From an uncultured Atopobiaceae bacterium (GTDB lineage Bacteria; Actinomycetota; Coriobacteriia; Coriobacteriales; Atopobiaceae): DNA of 18,406 nucleotides. The notes under the pieces are model-generated. The model worked only from the letters and a program-made list of their open reading frames with translations, searched no databases and had not been told where the DNA came from. The stretch lies in contig CANQSI010000011.1 of assembly GCA_947626465.1 (NCBI GenBank), positions 1-18,406 on the forward strand. The letters run 5' to 3'. Below are positions 1 through 7,548 of this stretch, piece by piece; the stretch's first letter is position 1; each line of letters begins with the position of its first letter. The position numbers were made by a program, and so were the translations under genes.

Positions 1-68
1 CGTTCGACTTGCATGTGTTAAGCGCGCCGCCAGCGTTCATCCTGAGCCAGGATCGAACTCTCCGTTCA
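1..68 (-). rRNA. rrs: 16S ribosomal RNA, 5' end only (gene continues off the left edge)
   Basis: Read on the minus strand, this stretch carries the conserved 16S start: AGAGTTCGATCCTGGCTCAG, followed by GAACGCTGGCGGCG and AACACATGCAAGTCGAACG. The mature 5' end is placed near 68 by counting seven bases upstream of AGAG, as in E. coli numbering, so it is approximate. The C in AGAGTTCGATCC, where most bacteria have T, matches what I recall of Coriobacteriia. Only about 68 bases are present; the rest of the rRNA operon lies outside the window. Confidence 0.97.
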
Positions 69-238
69 AAAAAGTTTTGAAGGCCATGGGCCTTCGAACG
101 TGCAATGTGAGATGTTTGAAAGGAAAGTCCAGCCCCCAGCCTTTAAGATTCGAGTTTCCTTTGAATAAGGAATCGACATCAAACAAAGGCTTACATCCAA
201 CCAATCGGTTGTCGAAGCATTCGCTGGTTTGCCGTCTT

Positions 239-276
239 GGCTGCTCAATGCAGCCACAGTATCCGGTTTTCAAGGT
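239..276 (-). promoter_or_regulatory. boxA-like antitermination motif with adjacent hairpin
   Basis: The minus strand reads ACCTTGAAAACCGGATA (about 260-276), resembling the boxA motif (CTTTGAAAAC-type) of rRNA leaders where the Nus complex loads. It is followed by a perfect 6-bp hairpin with a 5-base loop (arms 250-255 and 239-244), in the position of a boxB-like stem. The assignment rests on motif resemblance and location only. Confidence 0.45.
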
Positions 277-336
277 TCGCGGCGCCCCGTTTCGGAGCCC
301 CGGAAGGCTCGTTCGCGTTTTTGGGCGCGGAGATCA

Positions 337-365
337 ACAATAACGCCCTTCGTTCCCGAATGCAA
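337..365 (-). promoter_or_regulatory. rrn promoter P2 (sigma-70 type)
   Basis: Minus-strand -35 TTGCAT (360-365) and -10 TATTGT (337-342) are separated by 17 bp, giving a start near 330. Tandem promoters are usual for rRNA operons. The match is weaker than P1. Confidence 0.45.
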
Positions 366-432
366 CACTTTTTTACGGGAATTTCGCATTCACGATTTTT
401 CCAAAATCGTGGCGTGCGATGGCGCGGGCAGC

Positions 433-460
433 AATATAGCACGCCCGGCGGGCGGATCAA
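433..460 (-). promoter_or_regulatory. rrn promoter P1 (sigma-70 type)
   Basis: Minus-strand -35 TTGATC (455-460) and -10 TATATT (433-438) are separated by 16 bp, giving a start near 426. The spacer contains a 13-base GC-rich palindrome (442-454, arms cgccc/gggcg), which could also act as a weak end signal for the upstream gene. The -35 box lies 5 bp past the TAG stop of that gene. Confidence 0.65.
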
Positions 461-464
461 GCGA

Positions 465-1862
465 CTATCGCGAAGTCGTTTGATCCACCACATGCTCCGC
501 GGCGTCGAGGAGCTGGTCGCGCTCCCTCTTCGTGGGCGCCTCGGCGAAGATGCGCACGAGCGGCTCGGATTCCGAGGTACGGACGAGGAACCACGATTCG
601 TCTTCGAAGTGCATCTCGAGGCCCATCGCGTGGCTCATCTTCGTGGGCGCCTTGCCGAGGATGGCGCCCGGGTTCACGCCGGGAAGCAGGTTCTTGAGCA
701 TGGCCTTCTTCGCCACGTCCACCGGCACCGCGCGAAGGCCGTAGGAGGTGGTGCCGAGCGTGGCGTCAAGCTCGGCCACCAGCTGGGAAAGCGGCCGCGA
801 CGCGCGGCACATGAGCTCGAGGATGCAAAGCGCCACCACGAAGGCGTCTCGGCTCTCGCCGAAGGCGGGCACCGTGAGGCCGCCGAGCACGTCGGTGGTG
901 GAAAGCACGCCGCCGGTGTTCACCTCGTCGCGAGCCCAAGCGCGCTCATCACCCACGCGCACGAGCTCGAGGCCGAGGCGCTTTGCCTGCCGCTCCACCA
1001 CCACGCTCGCGGTTCTCGGCACCACCACGCGCCCGAAGAGCCCACGATCCTCCACGAGGTGCGCCATCGCGAGGGCATGCACCTTCGGCGAGGGCACGAG
1101 CTGGCCACGCTCGTCGATGACGGCGAGGCGGTTCGAAGGCCCATCGAAGACGAGGCCCACGTCGGCGCCGCTCGCCACCACGGCGTGCTCGCACTCATCC
1201 GCCCAGGGCTCGATGGCCGCCGGGTGCAGGCCGCCGAAGTCGTCCACGTTGGCGCCATGGATCTCGCGCGCGGCAAGGCCGAGGCCCGAGAAGTACGCGC
1301 GCGCGATGCCGCGAGCCGTGCCGAAGAGCGGATCGACCACACAGGAAAGCGAGGGCCCCCACTCCTTTTCGAGCGTGAACGAGCTTCGAAGATGCGCGAG
1401 GTAGGGGCCCGTGAGGTCGACGAGATCGAAGCGGCCCTTCGCGCTCTCCACCCGAGGGGGCACCATGCGCTCGACGAGCGCGGCCTCCTCCGCCCCCATG
1501 GCATGCCCGCGCGAATCGCGCACGCGAATGCCGAGGTAGCTGGCAGAGCGGTGGTCGGCTCCCACCATGAATCCGCCTGCGGCGTTCGAATCCTTCGCGA
1601 GGGCGAAGTTCAGCGCCGGCATGGGCGTGGGCGCCTCGGAGAGCAACACCGAGAGGCCCCGTGCGGCGAGCAGCCCCGCGACGGCACGCGCGATCTCGGG
1701 CGATCCGGCACGCGTGTCAAAGGCCACATAGGCCCGGCTCCCGCGATCGTCGTGGGCCCAGATCTCCGCGCACGCGGAGGCTATGCGAAGCGCCACGTCC
1801 TTCGCCTCGGCGAGGGACGTTCGGGCATACCAGCCGTCGTTGGTGAAGCGAATGTAGGCCAT
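465..1862 (-). CDS. Phosphohexomutase-superfamily protein, catalytic motifs lost
   Basis: This 465-residue protein has the length and four-domain layout of alpha-D-phosphohexomutases (phosphoglucomutase/phosphomannomutase), including the N-terminal signature IRFTNDGW (usual FGTDGWR). The enzyme motifs are altered. The phosphoserine loop, usually TASHNP, reads GADHRS (101-106), with Asp103 where the catalytic serine should be. The magnesium loop, usually DGDxDR, reads DGPSNR (240-245). The sugar loop, usually GEES/GEMSG, reads GGVLSTT (317-323). The phosphate loop, usually RxSGTEP, reads RTSESEP (428-434). Third-position GC and the intact frame show a maintained gene, not decay. It follows galU by 41 bp in the same direction, with an AAAGGA ribosome site about 11 bases before the start. 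By context it belongs with UDP-glucose synthesis, but normal mutase activity looks unlikely; a regulatory or binding role is inference. Confidence 0.85.
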   Translation of the reverse strand: MAYIRFTNDGWYARTSLAEAKDVALRIASACAEIWAHDDRGSRAYVAFDTRAGSPEIARAVAGLLAARGLSVLLSEAPTPMPALNFALAKDSNAAGGFMVGADHRSASYLGIRVRDSRGHAMGAEEAALVERMVPPRVESAKGRFDLVDLTGPYLAHLRSSFTLEKEWGPSLSCVVDPLFGTARGIARAYFSGLGLAAREIHGANVDDFGGLHPAAIEPWADECEHAVVASGADVGLVFDGPSNRLAVIDERGQLVPSPKVHALAMAHLVEDRGLFGRVVVPRTASVVVERQAKRLGLELVRVGDERAWARDEVNTGGVLSTTDVLGGLTVPAFGESRDAFVVALCILELMCRASRPLSQLVAELDATLGTTSYGLRAVPVDVAKKAMLKNLLPGVNPGAILGKAPTKMSHAMGLEMHFEDESWFLVRTSESEPLVRIFAEAPTKRERDQLLDAAEHVVDQTTSR

Positions 1863-1903
1863 GGGCGGGCAGGTCCTTTGCGAAAAAGCGTGGGAATGGG
1901 GAG

Positions 1904-2794
1904 CTATTGGGCCATGAGCGCGGCATCATCGCCGAGCTCTTCGAAAAACGCCTCCCTCGAGGCGGCGTCGGCGAGCGCCATGCGCGCGTTGGCGGCAGCC
2001 CACGTGGCCGGCGTGCCCGTATCGAGGCCGTCGCGGCCGTCGACCACGAGCGCGTACATCTCCTCCTCGGCGAGCAGGCGCACGAGGGCGTCGGTGAGCT
2101 GGATCTCGCCGCCGGCACCGGTGCCTTGATCCTCGAGGAGCTCCATCACGCGAGGCGAGAGCAGGTAGCGTCCGACGATCGCGAGGTTGGTAGGCGCCTC
2201 CTCGGGCGCGGGCTTCTCCACGAGTCCGGAGAGCTTGAGCACCGCACCCGGCGCGTTCACGTCCTCGCCCTCCACGAGCTCGCCGGCGATGATCCCCCAG
2301 CGTCCGGTGGTTTCGGGATCCACCGGCGCCACGGCGATCACGGACGCGCCCCCATGGGCGGCGGATACGGCCGCCATCGCGGGGTTCATGCCGTGCGCGG
2401 GCACCACGTAATCGCCGAGGAGCACGAAGAACGGCTCGTCTCCCACCTCGGGCGCCGCCTGGAGCACGGCATGGCCGAGGCCGAGCGGCTCGTCTTGGTA
2501 CACGAAGGCCACGGGAAGCGCGCCCGCCTCCTCCACCTTCTTGGCGAGGGGCTCCTTGCCATGCGCCACGAGGAAGTCCTGGAGCGCCGGCGCGGGAGAG
2601 AAATAGGCCTCGAGCATGGGCTTTTCGTGCGAGTTCACGATGATGGCCGCATCCACGCCCTCCACGTCGAGCGCCTCTTCCACCACGTGCTGGATCACCG
2701 GCGTGTCGAGGAGCGGCAGGAGCTCCTTCGGCACTCCCTTCGTGGCGGGGAGAAAGCGCGTGCCCAAGCCGGCGGCGGGGATGATGGCCTTCAT
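1904..2794 (-). CDS. galU: UTP--glucose-1-phosphate uridylyltransferase
   Basis: Makes UDP-glucose from UTP and glucose 1-phosphate in the cytoplasm, for cell-surface glycans and galactose metabolism. The 296-residue length is normal. The N-terminus has the nucleotide-binding signature KAIIPAAGLGTRFLPATK followed by PKELLPLLD (GalU type). EPLGLGHAV lies near 103-111, and LGDY near 126-129 keeps the first, metal-binding aspartate of the usual LGDD. The C-terminal motif reads DTGTPATW, where many GalU proteins have D-x-G-x-K-x-G-Y; this is closer to RmlA-type enzymes, so the substrate is slightly less certain than the family. A GAAAGGA ribosome site precedes the ATG by about 7 bases. It sits between the metal regulator (27 bp) and the mutase-like gene (41 bp), probably in one transcript. 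Confidence 0.9.
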   Translation of the reverse strand: MKAIIPAAGLGTRFLPATKGVPKELLPLLDTPVIQHVVEEALDVEGVDAAIIVNSHEKPMLEAYFSPAPALQDFLVAHGKEPLAKKVEEAGALPVAFVYQDEPLGLGHAVLQAAPEVGDEPFFVLLGDYVVPAHGMNPAMAAVSAAHGGASVIAVAPVDPETTGRWGIIAGELVEGEDVNAPGAVLKLSGLVEKPAPEEAPTNLAIVGRYLLSPRVMELLEDQGTGAGGEIQLTDALVRLLAEEEMYALVVDGRDGLDTGTPATWAAANARMALADAASREAFFEELGDDAALMAQ

Positions 2795-2821
2795 GCGAAA
2801 TCCTTTCTCGCGGGTGCCCAG

Positions 2822-3295
2822 CTATTCGTGGAGGTGCGTGCCATGCACGCTGTCCTCGGAAAACTCCTTCACCTGCATGCCCTGGGCCTCGAGGTGGTGG
2901 GTCCAGCGGCGCATCGTGTCCTCGGAGAGCGCGTGCTCCATGAGGCAGGCCTCCGTGTCGGCCGTCTTGGGCTCAACGCCGAGCTCGTCCTCGAGAAACG
3001 TGCGCAGCATGCGGTGGCACTTCCAGAGGAGCTCCGCGTAGGCGCGCCCCTCGTCCGTGAGCCCCACGCGGCCGTAGCGGTGCTGCACCACATAGCCCTT
3101 GTCCTTGAGGGTGCCGAGGGCCTTCGCGAAGCTCTGGCGCGACACGTCGAGCAGCTCGGCCACCGCGACGGAGCGCACCGTCTCGGCGCCGCCCTCCTCG
3201 AGCATGATGCGCCAGATGGCCTCGAGGTAGTCCTCGTTAGCCATCGTGAGGCTGTGGAGCTCGGTGGGGCCTTTCGCTTCGCTCGAACTCGCCAT
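2822..3295 (-). CDS. DtxR/MntR-family metal-dependent transcriptional regulator
   Basis: This 157-residue protein has a winged-helix DNA-binding domain (about 18-85: EDYLEAIWRI, then VAELLDVSRQSFAKAL as the recognition helix region) and a metal-binding dimerisation domain (about 90-135). It lacks the SH3-like third domain of DtxR/IdeR and so has MntR size. Probable metal ligands are Asp22, Glu25, His94, Cys117, Glu120 and His121. Asp22 is the MntR-type residue at that position, whereas Cys117 in EACLMEH is the DtxR/IdeR type. The preferred metal (manganese or iron) cannot be assigned. The chosen ATG has GAGGGG 7 bases upstream; Met18 is a possible but less supported start. It lies 20 bp after murA. 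No obvious metal transporter is nearby, so its targets are elsewhere or unknown. Confidence 0.85.
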   Translation of the reverse strand: MASSSEAKGPTELHSLTMANEDYLEAIWRIMLEEGGAETVRSVAVAELLDVSRQSFAKALGTLKDKGYVVQHRYGRVGLTDEGRAYAELLWKCHRMLRTFLEDELGVEPKTADTEACLMEHALSEDTMRRWTHHLEAQGMQVKEFSEDSVHGTHLHE

Positions 3296-3315
3296 TGGCG
3301 CTCCCCTCGGCGCTC

Positions 3316-4575
3316 TCAGAAGCTCACGCGGCTCACCTCGGCGCCCAGGCCCTTGAGCTTGGGCACGAAGTTCTCGTAGCCGCGGTCGATGTGGTGGATG
3401 TCGGCCACCGTGGTGTAGCCGTCTGCGACGAGACCGGCGAGCACGAGCGCCGCGCCTCCGCGAAGGTCGGGGGCCGTCACCGGCGCGCCGGAAAGCCCGT
3501 CCACGCCACGCACGATGGCGTGGTGGCCCTCGATGATGATGTCGGCTCCCATGCGGGAGAGCTCCGCCGCGAGCATGAAGCGGCTCTCGAAGATGTTCTC
3601 CGTCACCACGCAGCTGCCACGAGCCACGGAGAGGAGCACCATCGTCTGCGCCTGCATGTCGGTGGGAAAGCCCGGGAAGGGAAGCGTCTGGATGTCGATG
3701 GAGCGAAGTGGCCCATCGCGTCGGATGGTGCAGGAGCGCTCACCACGTTCGACGGACATGCCCATGGATTCGTACTTCCTGAGCACGAGGCCGAGGTGCT
3801 CGGGGTCGAAGCCCTCCACCGTCACGGGCCCGCCCGTGAGCGCGCCCGCCGCGAGGAACGTGCCTGCCTCGATGCGATCGCCCACCACCTCGTGCTCGAC
3901 CGGATGGAGCTCGGAGACACCGACGATGGTGATGGTCGGCGTGCCGGCGCCCTCGATGTGCGCGCCCATTTCCGAGAGCATGTGCGCGAGATCGCAGATC
4001 TCGGGCTCGCGCGCGGCATTCTCGATCGTGGTCTCGCCCTTGGCGAGCACGGCCGCCATGAGGAGGTTTTCCGTGGCGCCCACGCTCGCGAAGTCGAGCG
4101 GCACGAACGCGCCCGTGAGCTCGCCGTCCACGCGCGCCACGATGTCGCCATGATCCTGGGAGAACGCGACCCCGAGGGCCGAGAGCCCGCGGAGGTGCAT
4201 GTCGATCTTTCGAGCGCCGATGTTGCAACCGCCCGGCATGGCCACGCGCGCCTTGCCGAACCGCGCGATGAGCGGACCGAGCACCGCCGTGGAGGCGCGC
4301 ATCTGCGCCACGAGCTCGTACGGGGTCACCCAGCTCTCCACGCGCGAGGTGTCGATGACGAGCGTGTGCTCGTCCACCACCTCGATGGACGCGCCAAGGC
4401 GCGTGAGCACCTTGCCCATCACGTGGACGTCGGAGATGTTCGGCACGTTCGTGAGACGGGAGACTCCTGGCGCCATGAGGGTGGCCGCCATGAGCTTGAG
4501 CGCTGAGTTCTTGGCGCCTTCGACGCGAACCTTCCCGCGCACGGGCCGGCCGCCAACCACTCGGATCGCCTCCAC
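3316..4575 (-). CDS. murA: UDP-N-acetylglucosamine 1-carboxyvinyltransferase
   Basis: Catalyses the first committed step of peptidoglycan synthesis, transferring enolpyruvate from PEP to UDP-GlcNAc. The GTG at 4575 is preferred over upstream in-frame ATGs because GAGGAGG lies just before it, the protein then begins EAIRVVGGRPVRGKV like other MurA proteins, and the length becomes 419 residues, the usual size. Active-site features are present: Lys22 in GAKNSAL, the PEP-binding cysteine (Cys117) in PGGCNIGAR, and the catalytic aspartate in PFPGFPTDMQAQ. The cysteine predicts ordinary fosfomycin sensitivity at the target level. It lies 90 bp downstream of atpC with no clear terminator between them, so read-through from the atp operon is likely. 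The location after atpC is shared with Bacillus and Mycobacterium. Confidence 0.95.
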   Translation of the reverse strand: MEAIRVVGGRPVRGKVRVEGAKNSALKLMAATLMAPGVSRLTNVPNISDVHVMGKVLTRLGASIEVVDEHTLVIDTSRVESWVTPYELVAQMRASTAVLGPLIARFGKARVAMPGGCNIGARKIDMHLRGLSALGVAFSQDHGDIVARVDGELTGAFVPLDFASVGATENLLMAAVLAKGETTIENAAREPEICDLAHMLSEMGAHIEGAGTPTITIVGVSELHPVEHEVVGDRIEAGTFLAAGALTGGPVTVEGFDPEHLGLVLRKYESMGMSVERGERSCTIRRDGPLRSIDIQTLPFPGFPTDMQAQTMVLLSVARGSCVVTENIFESRFMLAAELSRMGADIIIEGHHAIVRGVDGLSGAPVTAPDLRGGAALVLAGLVADGYTTVADIHHIDRGYENFVPKLKGLGAEVSRVSF

Positions 4576-4665
4576 GCCCCCTCCTCGCTCTCGCGTGCCC
4601 CGCGTGCGAGCCCCCATTCTAGAGGAGCGGTTGTGAAGCTCGCATGATGGCACCCTACGCAGGCG

Positions 4666-5094
4666 CTAGCTCGCGTGGAACTTCTCGTTGACCTTCAGCA
4701 GGAGGTCGCACCACTTGATCTTGCTCTCGAAGTACGAGCGCCCGGGATCATCGGCGGCAAGCTCCTCGAGCGCATCCTCGGCGTCGTCCTTCGTGTCCTC
4801 CACGACGTCGGGATCGATGTCATTCACATTGCGCGCGTGATCCGCGAGCACGATCACATGCTCATCGGTGATGCCCGCGTAGCCGCCGGAGATGACGATG
4901 TGGGTGATGGTCTCGCCCCCCTCGTCCGGCACGTGGTTGATGCGCATCACGCCCTCGCCGAGCGCGCAAATCTCCGGCGCGTGGTGTGGCAGGATCCCGA
5001 GCTCGCCGGTGCGCGTGATCACCGTCACCGAGAGCGCGTCGCCCTCGGAGAGCAGCTTGTCCGGCCGCACTATCTGGTACTTGAAGGTGTCCAA
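4666..5094 (-). CDS. atpC: ATP synthase F1 epsilon subunit
   Basis: A central-stalk subunit that couples rotation to catalysis and can inhibit ATP hydrolysis. The 142-residue product begins DTFKYQIVRPDKLL and has the beta-sandwich signatures GELGILPHHAP and ISGGYAGITDEHVIVLAD; a C-terminal helical region is rich in Asp and Glu (about 93-125). The start is TTG, since no ATG or GTG lies between it and an in-frame stop 12 bases upstream and the family alignment begins here; AGGT lies about 8 bases upstream. The 55-bp gap after atpD can form an imperfect hairpin (5117-5146, arms GCGCC/GGCGC). A rare start codon plus a hairpin could lower epsilon synthesis relative to beta, which is inference. It is the last atp gene. 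Confidence 0.95.
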   Translation of the reverse strand: MDTFKYQIVRPDKLLSEGDALSVTVITRTGELGILPHHAPEICALGEGVMRINHVPDEGGETITHIVISGGYAGITDEHVIVLADHARNVNDIDPDVVEDTKDDAEDALEELAADDPGRSYFESKIKWCDLLLKVNEKFHAS

Positions 5095-5149
5095 CGTCTT
5101 TACCTAATCATTCGTCGCGCCAAGATGGAGTACCACGGCAAGGCGCAGC

Positions 5150-6631
5150 CTACGCTTCGCCGGCTTCTTGCAGCTTCTTGAAGCGCTCGCGCACGTCGTC
5201 AATGGTCGAGGCGTAGCGGAAGCACTGCTCGGGGATCTGGTCGCACTCGCCGTCGACGATGGCCGCAAACGAACGCACCGTGTCGGCCACGGAGATGTAG
5301 ACGCCTGGGTTTCCGGTGAACTGCTCGGCAACGTGGAAGCTCTGCGAGAGGAACTGCTGGATCTTGCGCGCGCGGTTCACCGTGGCCTTCTGCTCCTCCG
5401 TGAGCTCGTCCATGCCGAGGATGGCGATGATGTCCTGGAGGTCGGAGTAGGCCTGGAGCGCCTCTTGCACGGCCATGGCCACGCGGTAGTGCTCCTCGCC
5501 CACGACCTCCGCGTCGAGCGCGTCGGAGGACGAGGCGAGCGGGTCGATCGCGGGGTAGATGCCGAGGTCGGAGATGGAGCGCGAGAGCACCGTCGTGGAA
5601 TCGAGGTGCGTGAAGGTGGTGGCCGGCGCGGGGTCGGTGAGGTCGTCGGCCGGCACGTAGACGGCCTGCACGGAGGTGATGGAGCCCTCCTTGGTGGAGG
5701 CGATGCGCTCCTGGAGGTCGCCCATCTCGGTGGCGAGGGTGGGCTGGTAGCCCACGGCGCTCGGCATGCGGCCGAGCAGCGCCGACACCTCGGAGCCCGC
5801 CTGCGAGAAGCGGAAGATGTTGTCGATGAAGAGCAGCACGTCCTGGCCTTGGTCGCGGAAGTACTCGGCCTCCGTGAGGCCCGCGAGCGCCACGCGCAGG
5901 CGCGCTCCGGGCGGCTCGTTCATCTGCCCGTAGACGAGGCAGGTGCGGTTGATGACGCCCGACTCGCTCATCTCGAGGTAGAGGTCGGTGCCCTCGCGCG
6001 TGCGCTCGCCCACGCCCGTGAAGACGGAGGTGCCGCCGTGCTCCTGCGCGAGGTTGTTGATGAGTTCTTGGATGAGCACGGTCTTGCCCACGCCGGCGCC
6101 GCCGAAGAGGCCGGTCTTGCCGCCGCGGATGTAGGGCTCGAGGAGGTCGATGGCCTTGATGCCCGTCTCGAACACCTCGACCGTGGTGGTGAGGTCGTCG
6201 AAGCGCGGGGCGGGATGGTGGATCGGGTAGTACTCGACGTCGTCGGGGATGCCCTTGCCGTCCACGTCCTCGCCGAGCACGTTCCACACGCGCCCGAGCG
6301 TGGAGGCGCCCACGGGCATCTGCATGGGGTGGCCGGTGTCCACCACGGTCATGCCGCGCATCATGCCGTCCGTGGAGCTCATGGCGACGGTGCGCACGAT
6401 GCCGCCGTGGAGCTGCGATTCCACCTCGAGGACCGTGTGCACGGGGCCGAAGGGCGTCTCGCCGTCCACCGTGAGCGCGGAGTAGATCGAGGGCATGTGG
6501 TGCTCGAACTTCACGTCCACCACGGGCCCGACGATGCCCACGACCCGTCCTTCCGGCAGGTCCTCCTCGCGCGACGCCGCATAGGCGGCGAGGGGCTGCT
6601 GGCCCTGAGAGCCCCAGAGTTTCGTGCTCAT
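5150..6631 (-). CDS. atpD: ATP synthase F1 beta subunit
   Basis: The catalytic subunit of the F1 head. The 493-residue sequence has Walker A GGAGVGKT (177-184), the GERTREG catalytic glutamate region (near 208-214), Walker B LLFIDNIFRF, and DELTEEQ in place of DELSEED in the C-terminal lever. The N-terminus carries about 25 extra residues (MSTKLWGSQGQQPLAAYAAS and a few more) before the usual GRVVGIVGPVVDV start; an ATG overlapping the atpG stop as ATGA, with GGAGGAG upstream, supports translation from the long start. The 4-base overlap suggests translational coupling with atpG. Otherwise a standard beta subunit. Confidence 0.97.
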   Translation of the reverse strand: MSTKLWGSQGQQPLAAYAASREEDLPEGRVVGIVGPVVDVKFEHHMPSIYSALTVDGETPFGPVHTVLEVESQLHGGIVRTVAMSSTDGMMRGMTVVDTGHPMQMPVGASTLGRVWNVLGEDVDGKGIPDDVEYYPIHHPAPRFDDLTTTVEVFETGIKAIDLLEPYIRGGKTGLFGGAGVGKTVLIQELINNLAQEHGGTSVFTGVGERTREGTDLYLEMSESGVINRTCLVYGQMNEPPGARLRVALAGLTEAEYFRDQGQDVLLFIDNIFRFSQAGSEVSALLGRMPSAVGYQPTLATEMGDLQERIASTKEGSITSVQAVYVPADDLTDPAPATTFTHLDSTTVLSRSISDLGIYPAIDPLASSSDALDAEVVGEEHYRVAMAVQEALQAYSDLQDIIAILGMDELTEEQKATVNRARKIQQFLSQSFHVAEQFTGNPGVYISVADTVRSFAAIVDGECDQIPEQCFRYASTIDDVRERFKKLQEAGEA

Positions 6632-7545
6632 TGCTCCTCCTCCAGCGCCTGGGCCCCGCCCACGATCTCGTTGATCTCGGTGGTGATGGAGCTCTGGCGG
6701 ATGCGGTTGTACTCGCGGCTGAGCGTGTTGATGATCTCGTCGGCGTTCTCGGTCGCCGCCTGCATCGCGCGCCGCCTCGCGCCGTGCTCGGCGGCGGCGG
6801 AATCGATGAGCGCGTGGTGGATCACGGTGCGGATGTAGGCGGGGATGAGATATTCCAACACCTCGCGCGGCGAGGGATCGAAGGTCACGTTGGTGTTGTG
6901 CACCATCTCGAGCGGCGAGACGGCCTCCTCGTGGCGCGGCTCGTTCGGCATCGAGAGGGTCTCGCGGTAGATCGGCAGGATGTCCTCGTTCGTGAGCACC
7001 TGCTCCACGCGGCTCTTCGCGTGCTGGTACCAGATCTCCACCTGTCCGAGGTCGCCGTGCATGTAGCCCTCGATGGCGTAGTGCGCGATCTGGTTCGCCT
7101 CTTGGTAGGTGGGGTCGGCGGAGATGCCCTCGTAGGAGAGCACCGGCTCCACGCCCTGGAAGCGGAAGAACTCCGTGGGCTTCTTGCCACAGGTGATGAC
7201 CTGCGGTTTCTTGCCCTCGGCGCGAAGCTCGGCGATGCGGTTCTGCACCGCGCGCTGCACCTGCACGTTGAAGCCGCCGGCAAGCCCGCGGTCGGACGCC
7301 ACGCAGATGATGAGGGCGCCGTCGCTCCCGCCGCTCGAGGCGAGGATGGCCTGTCCGACGTTCGCGCCGAGCGGCGCGACGTTTTCCATCATCGCCTGGA
7401 TGGCCTCCTTGTACGGCGCCGCGTCGGCCGCGATCTGCAGGGCCCGCATGATCTTGGTGGTGGACACCATCTCCATCGTGTGGGTGATCTGCCGGGTGGA
7501 GGAAACCGAGCGGATGCGCCGCTTGATGTCGCGAAGGCTCGCCAT
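6628..7545 (-). CDS. atpG: ATP synthase F1 gamma subunit
   Basis: The rotating shaft of F1. The 305-residue sequence begins with the expected long helix MASLRDIKRRIRSVSSTRQI, then THTMEMVSTTKI. A Rossmann-like middle domain contains ICVASDRGLAGGFN, and the C-terminal helix ends EYNRIRQSSITTEINEIVGGAQAL, the conserved family ending. It starts 3 bp after the atpA stop and its TGA overlaps the atpD ATG, so all three F1 core genes are closely coupled. Length is slightly above the usual 285-290, mostly in the middle domain. No missing key segment was seen. Confidence 0.96.
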   Translation of the reverse strand: MASLRDIKRRIRSVSSTRQITHTMEMVSTTKIMRALQIAADAAPYKEAIQAMMENVAPLGANVGQAILASSGGSDGALIICVASDRGLAGGFNVQVQRAVQNRIAELRAEGKKPQVITCGKKPTEFFRFQGVEPVLSYEGISADPTYQEANQIAHYAIEGYMHGDLGQVEIWYQHAKSRVEQVLTNEDILPIYRETLSMPNEPRHEEAVSPLEMVHNTNVTFDPSPREVLEYLIPAYIRTVIHHALIDSAAAEHGARRRAMQAATENADEIINTLSREYNRIRQSSITTEINEIVGGAQALEEEQ

Positions 7546-7548
7546 GGG

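Larger units (their letters stand above)
69..464 (-). promoter_or_regulatory. rRNA operon promoter and leader region (no gene)
   Basis: This 396-bp gap between the mutase-like gene and the 16S gene has no convincing coding frame. On the minus strand it holds two promoter-like boxes (listed separately), a boxA-like antitermination motif with an adjacent hairpin near 239-275, and several short perfect hairpins: 9-bp arms 391-399/403-411, and 7-bp arms 79-85/89-95 just before the mature 16S end. It is less GC-rich than the flanking genes, as expected for an rrn leader. The 7-bp hairpin may take part in pre-rRNA processing, but the matching 3' trailer is not in view. Confidence 0.75.

Noticed and set aside
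237..2129. Long plus-strand open frame opposite the mutase-like gene
   Set aside because: Its product is rich in Arg, His and Ala with no recognisable motif, and it runs antisense to well-supported genes; in high-GC DNA such open antisense frames are expected.
4576..4653. N-terminal extension of MurA from an upstream ATG
   Set aside because: The extension does not look like MurA, and the GTG at 4575 has a strong ribosome site and gives the standard length of 419.
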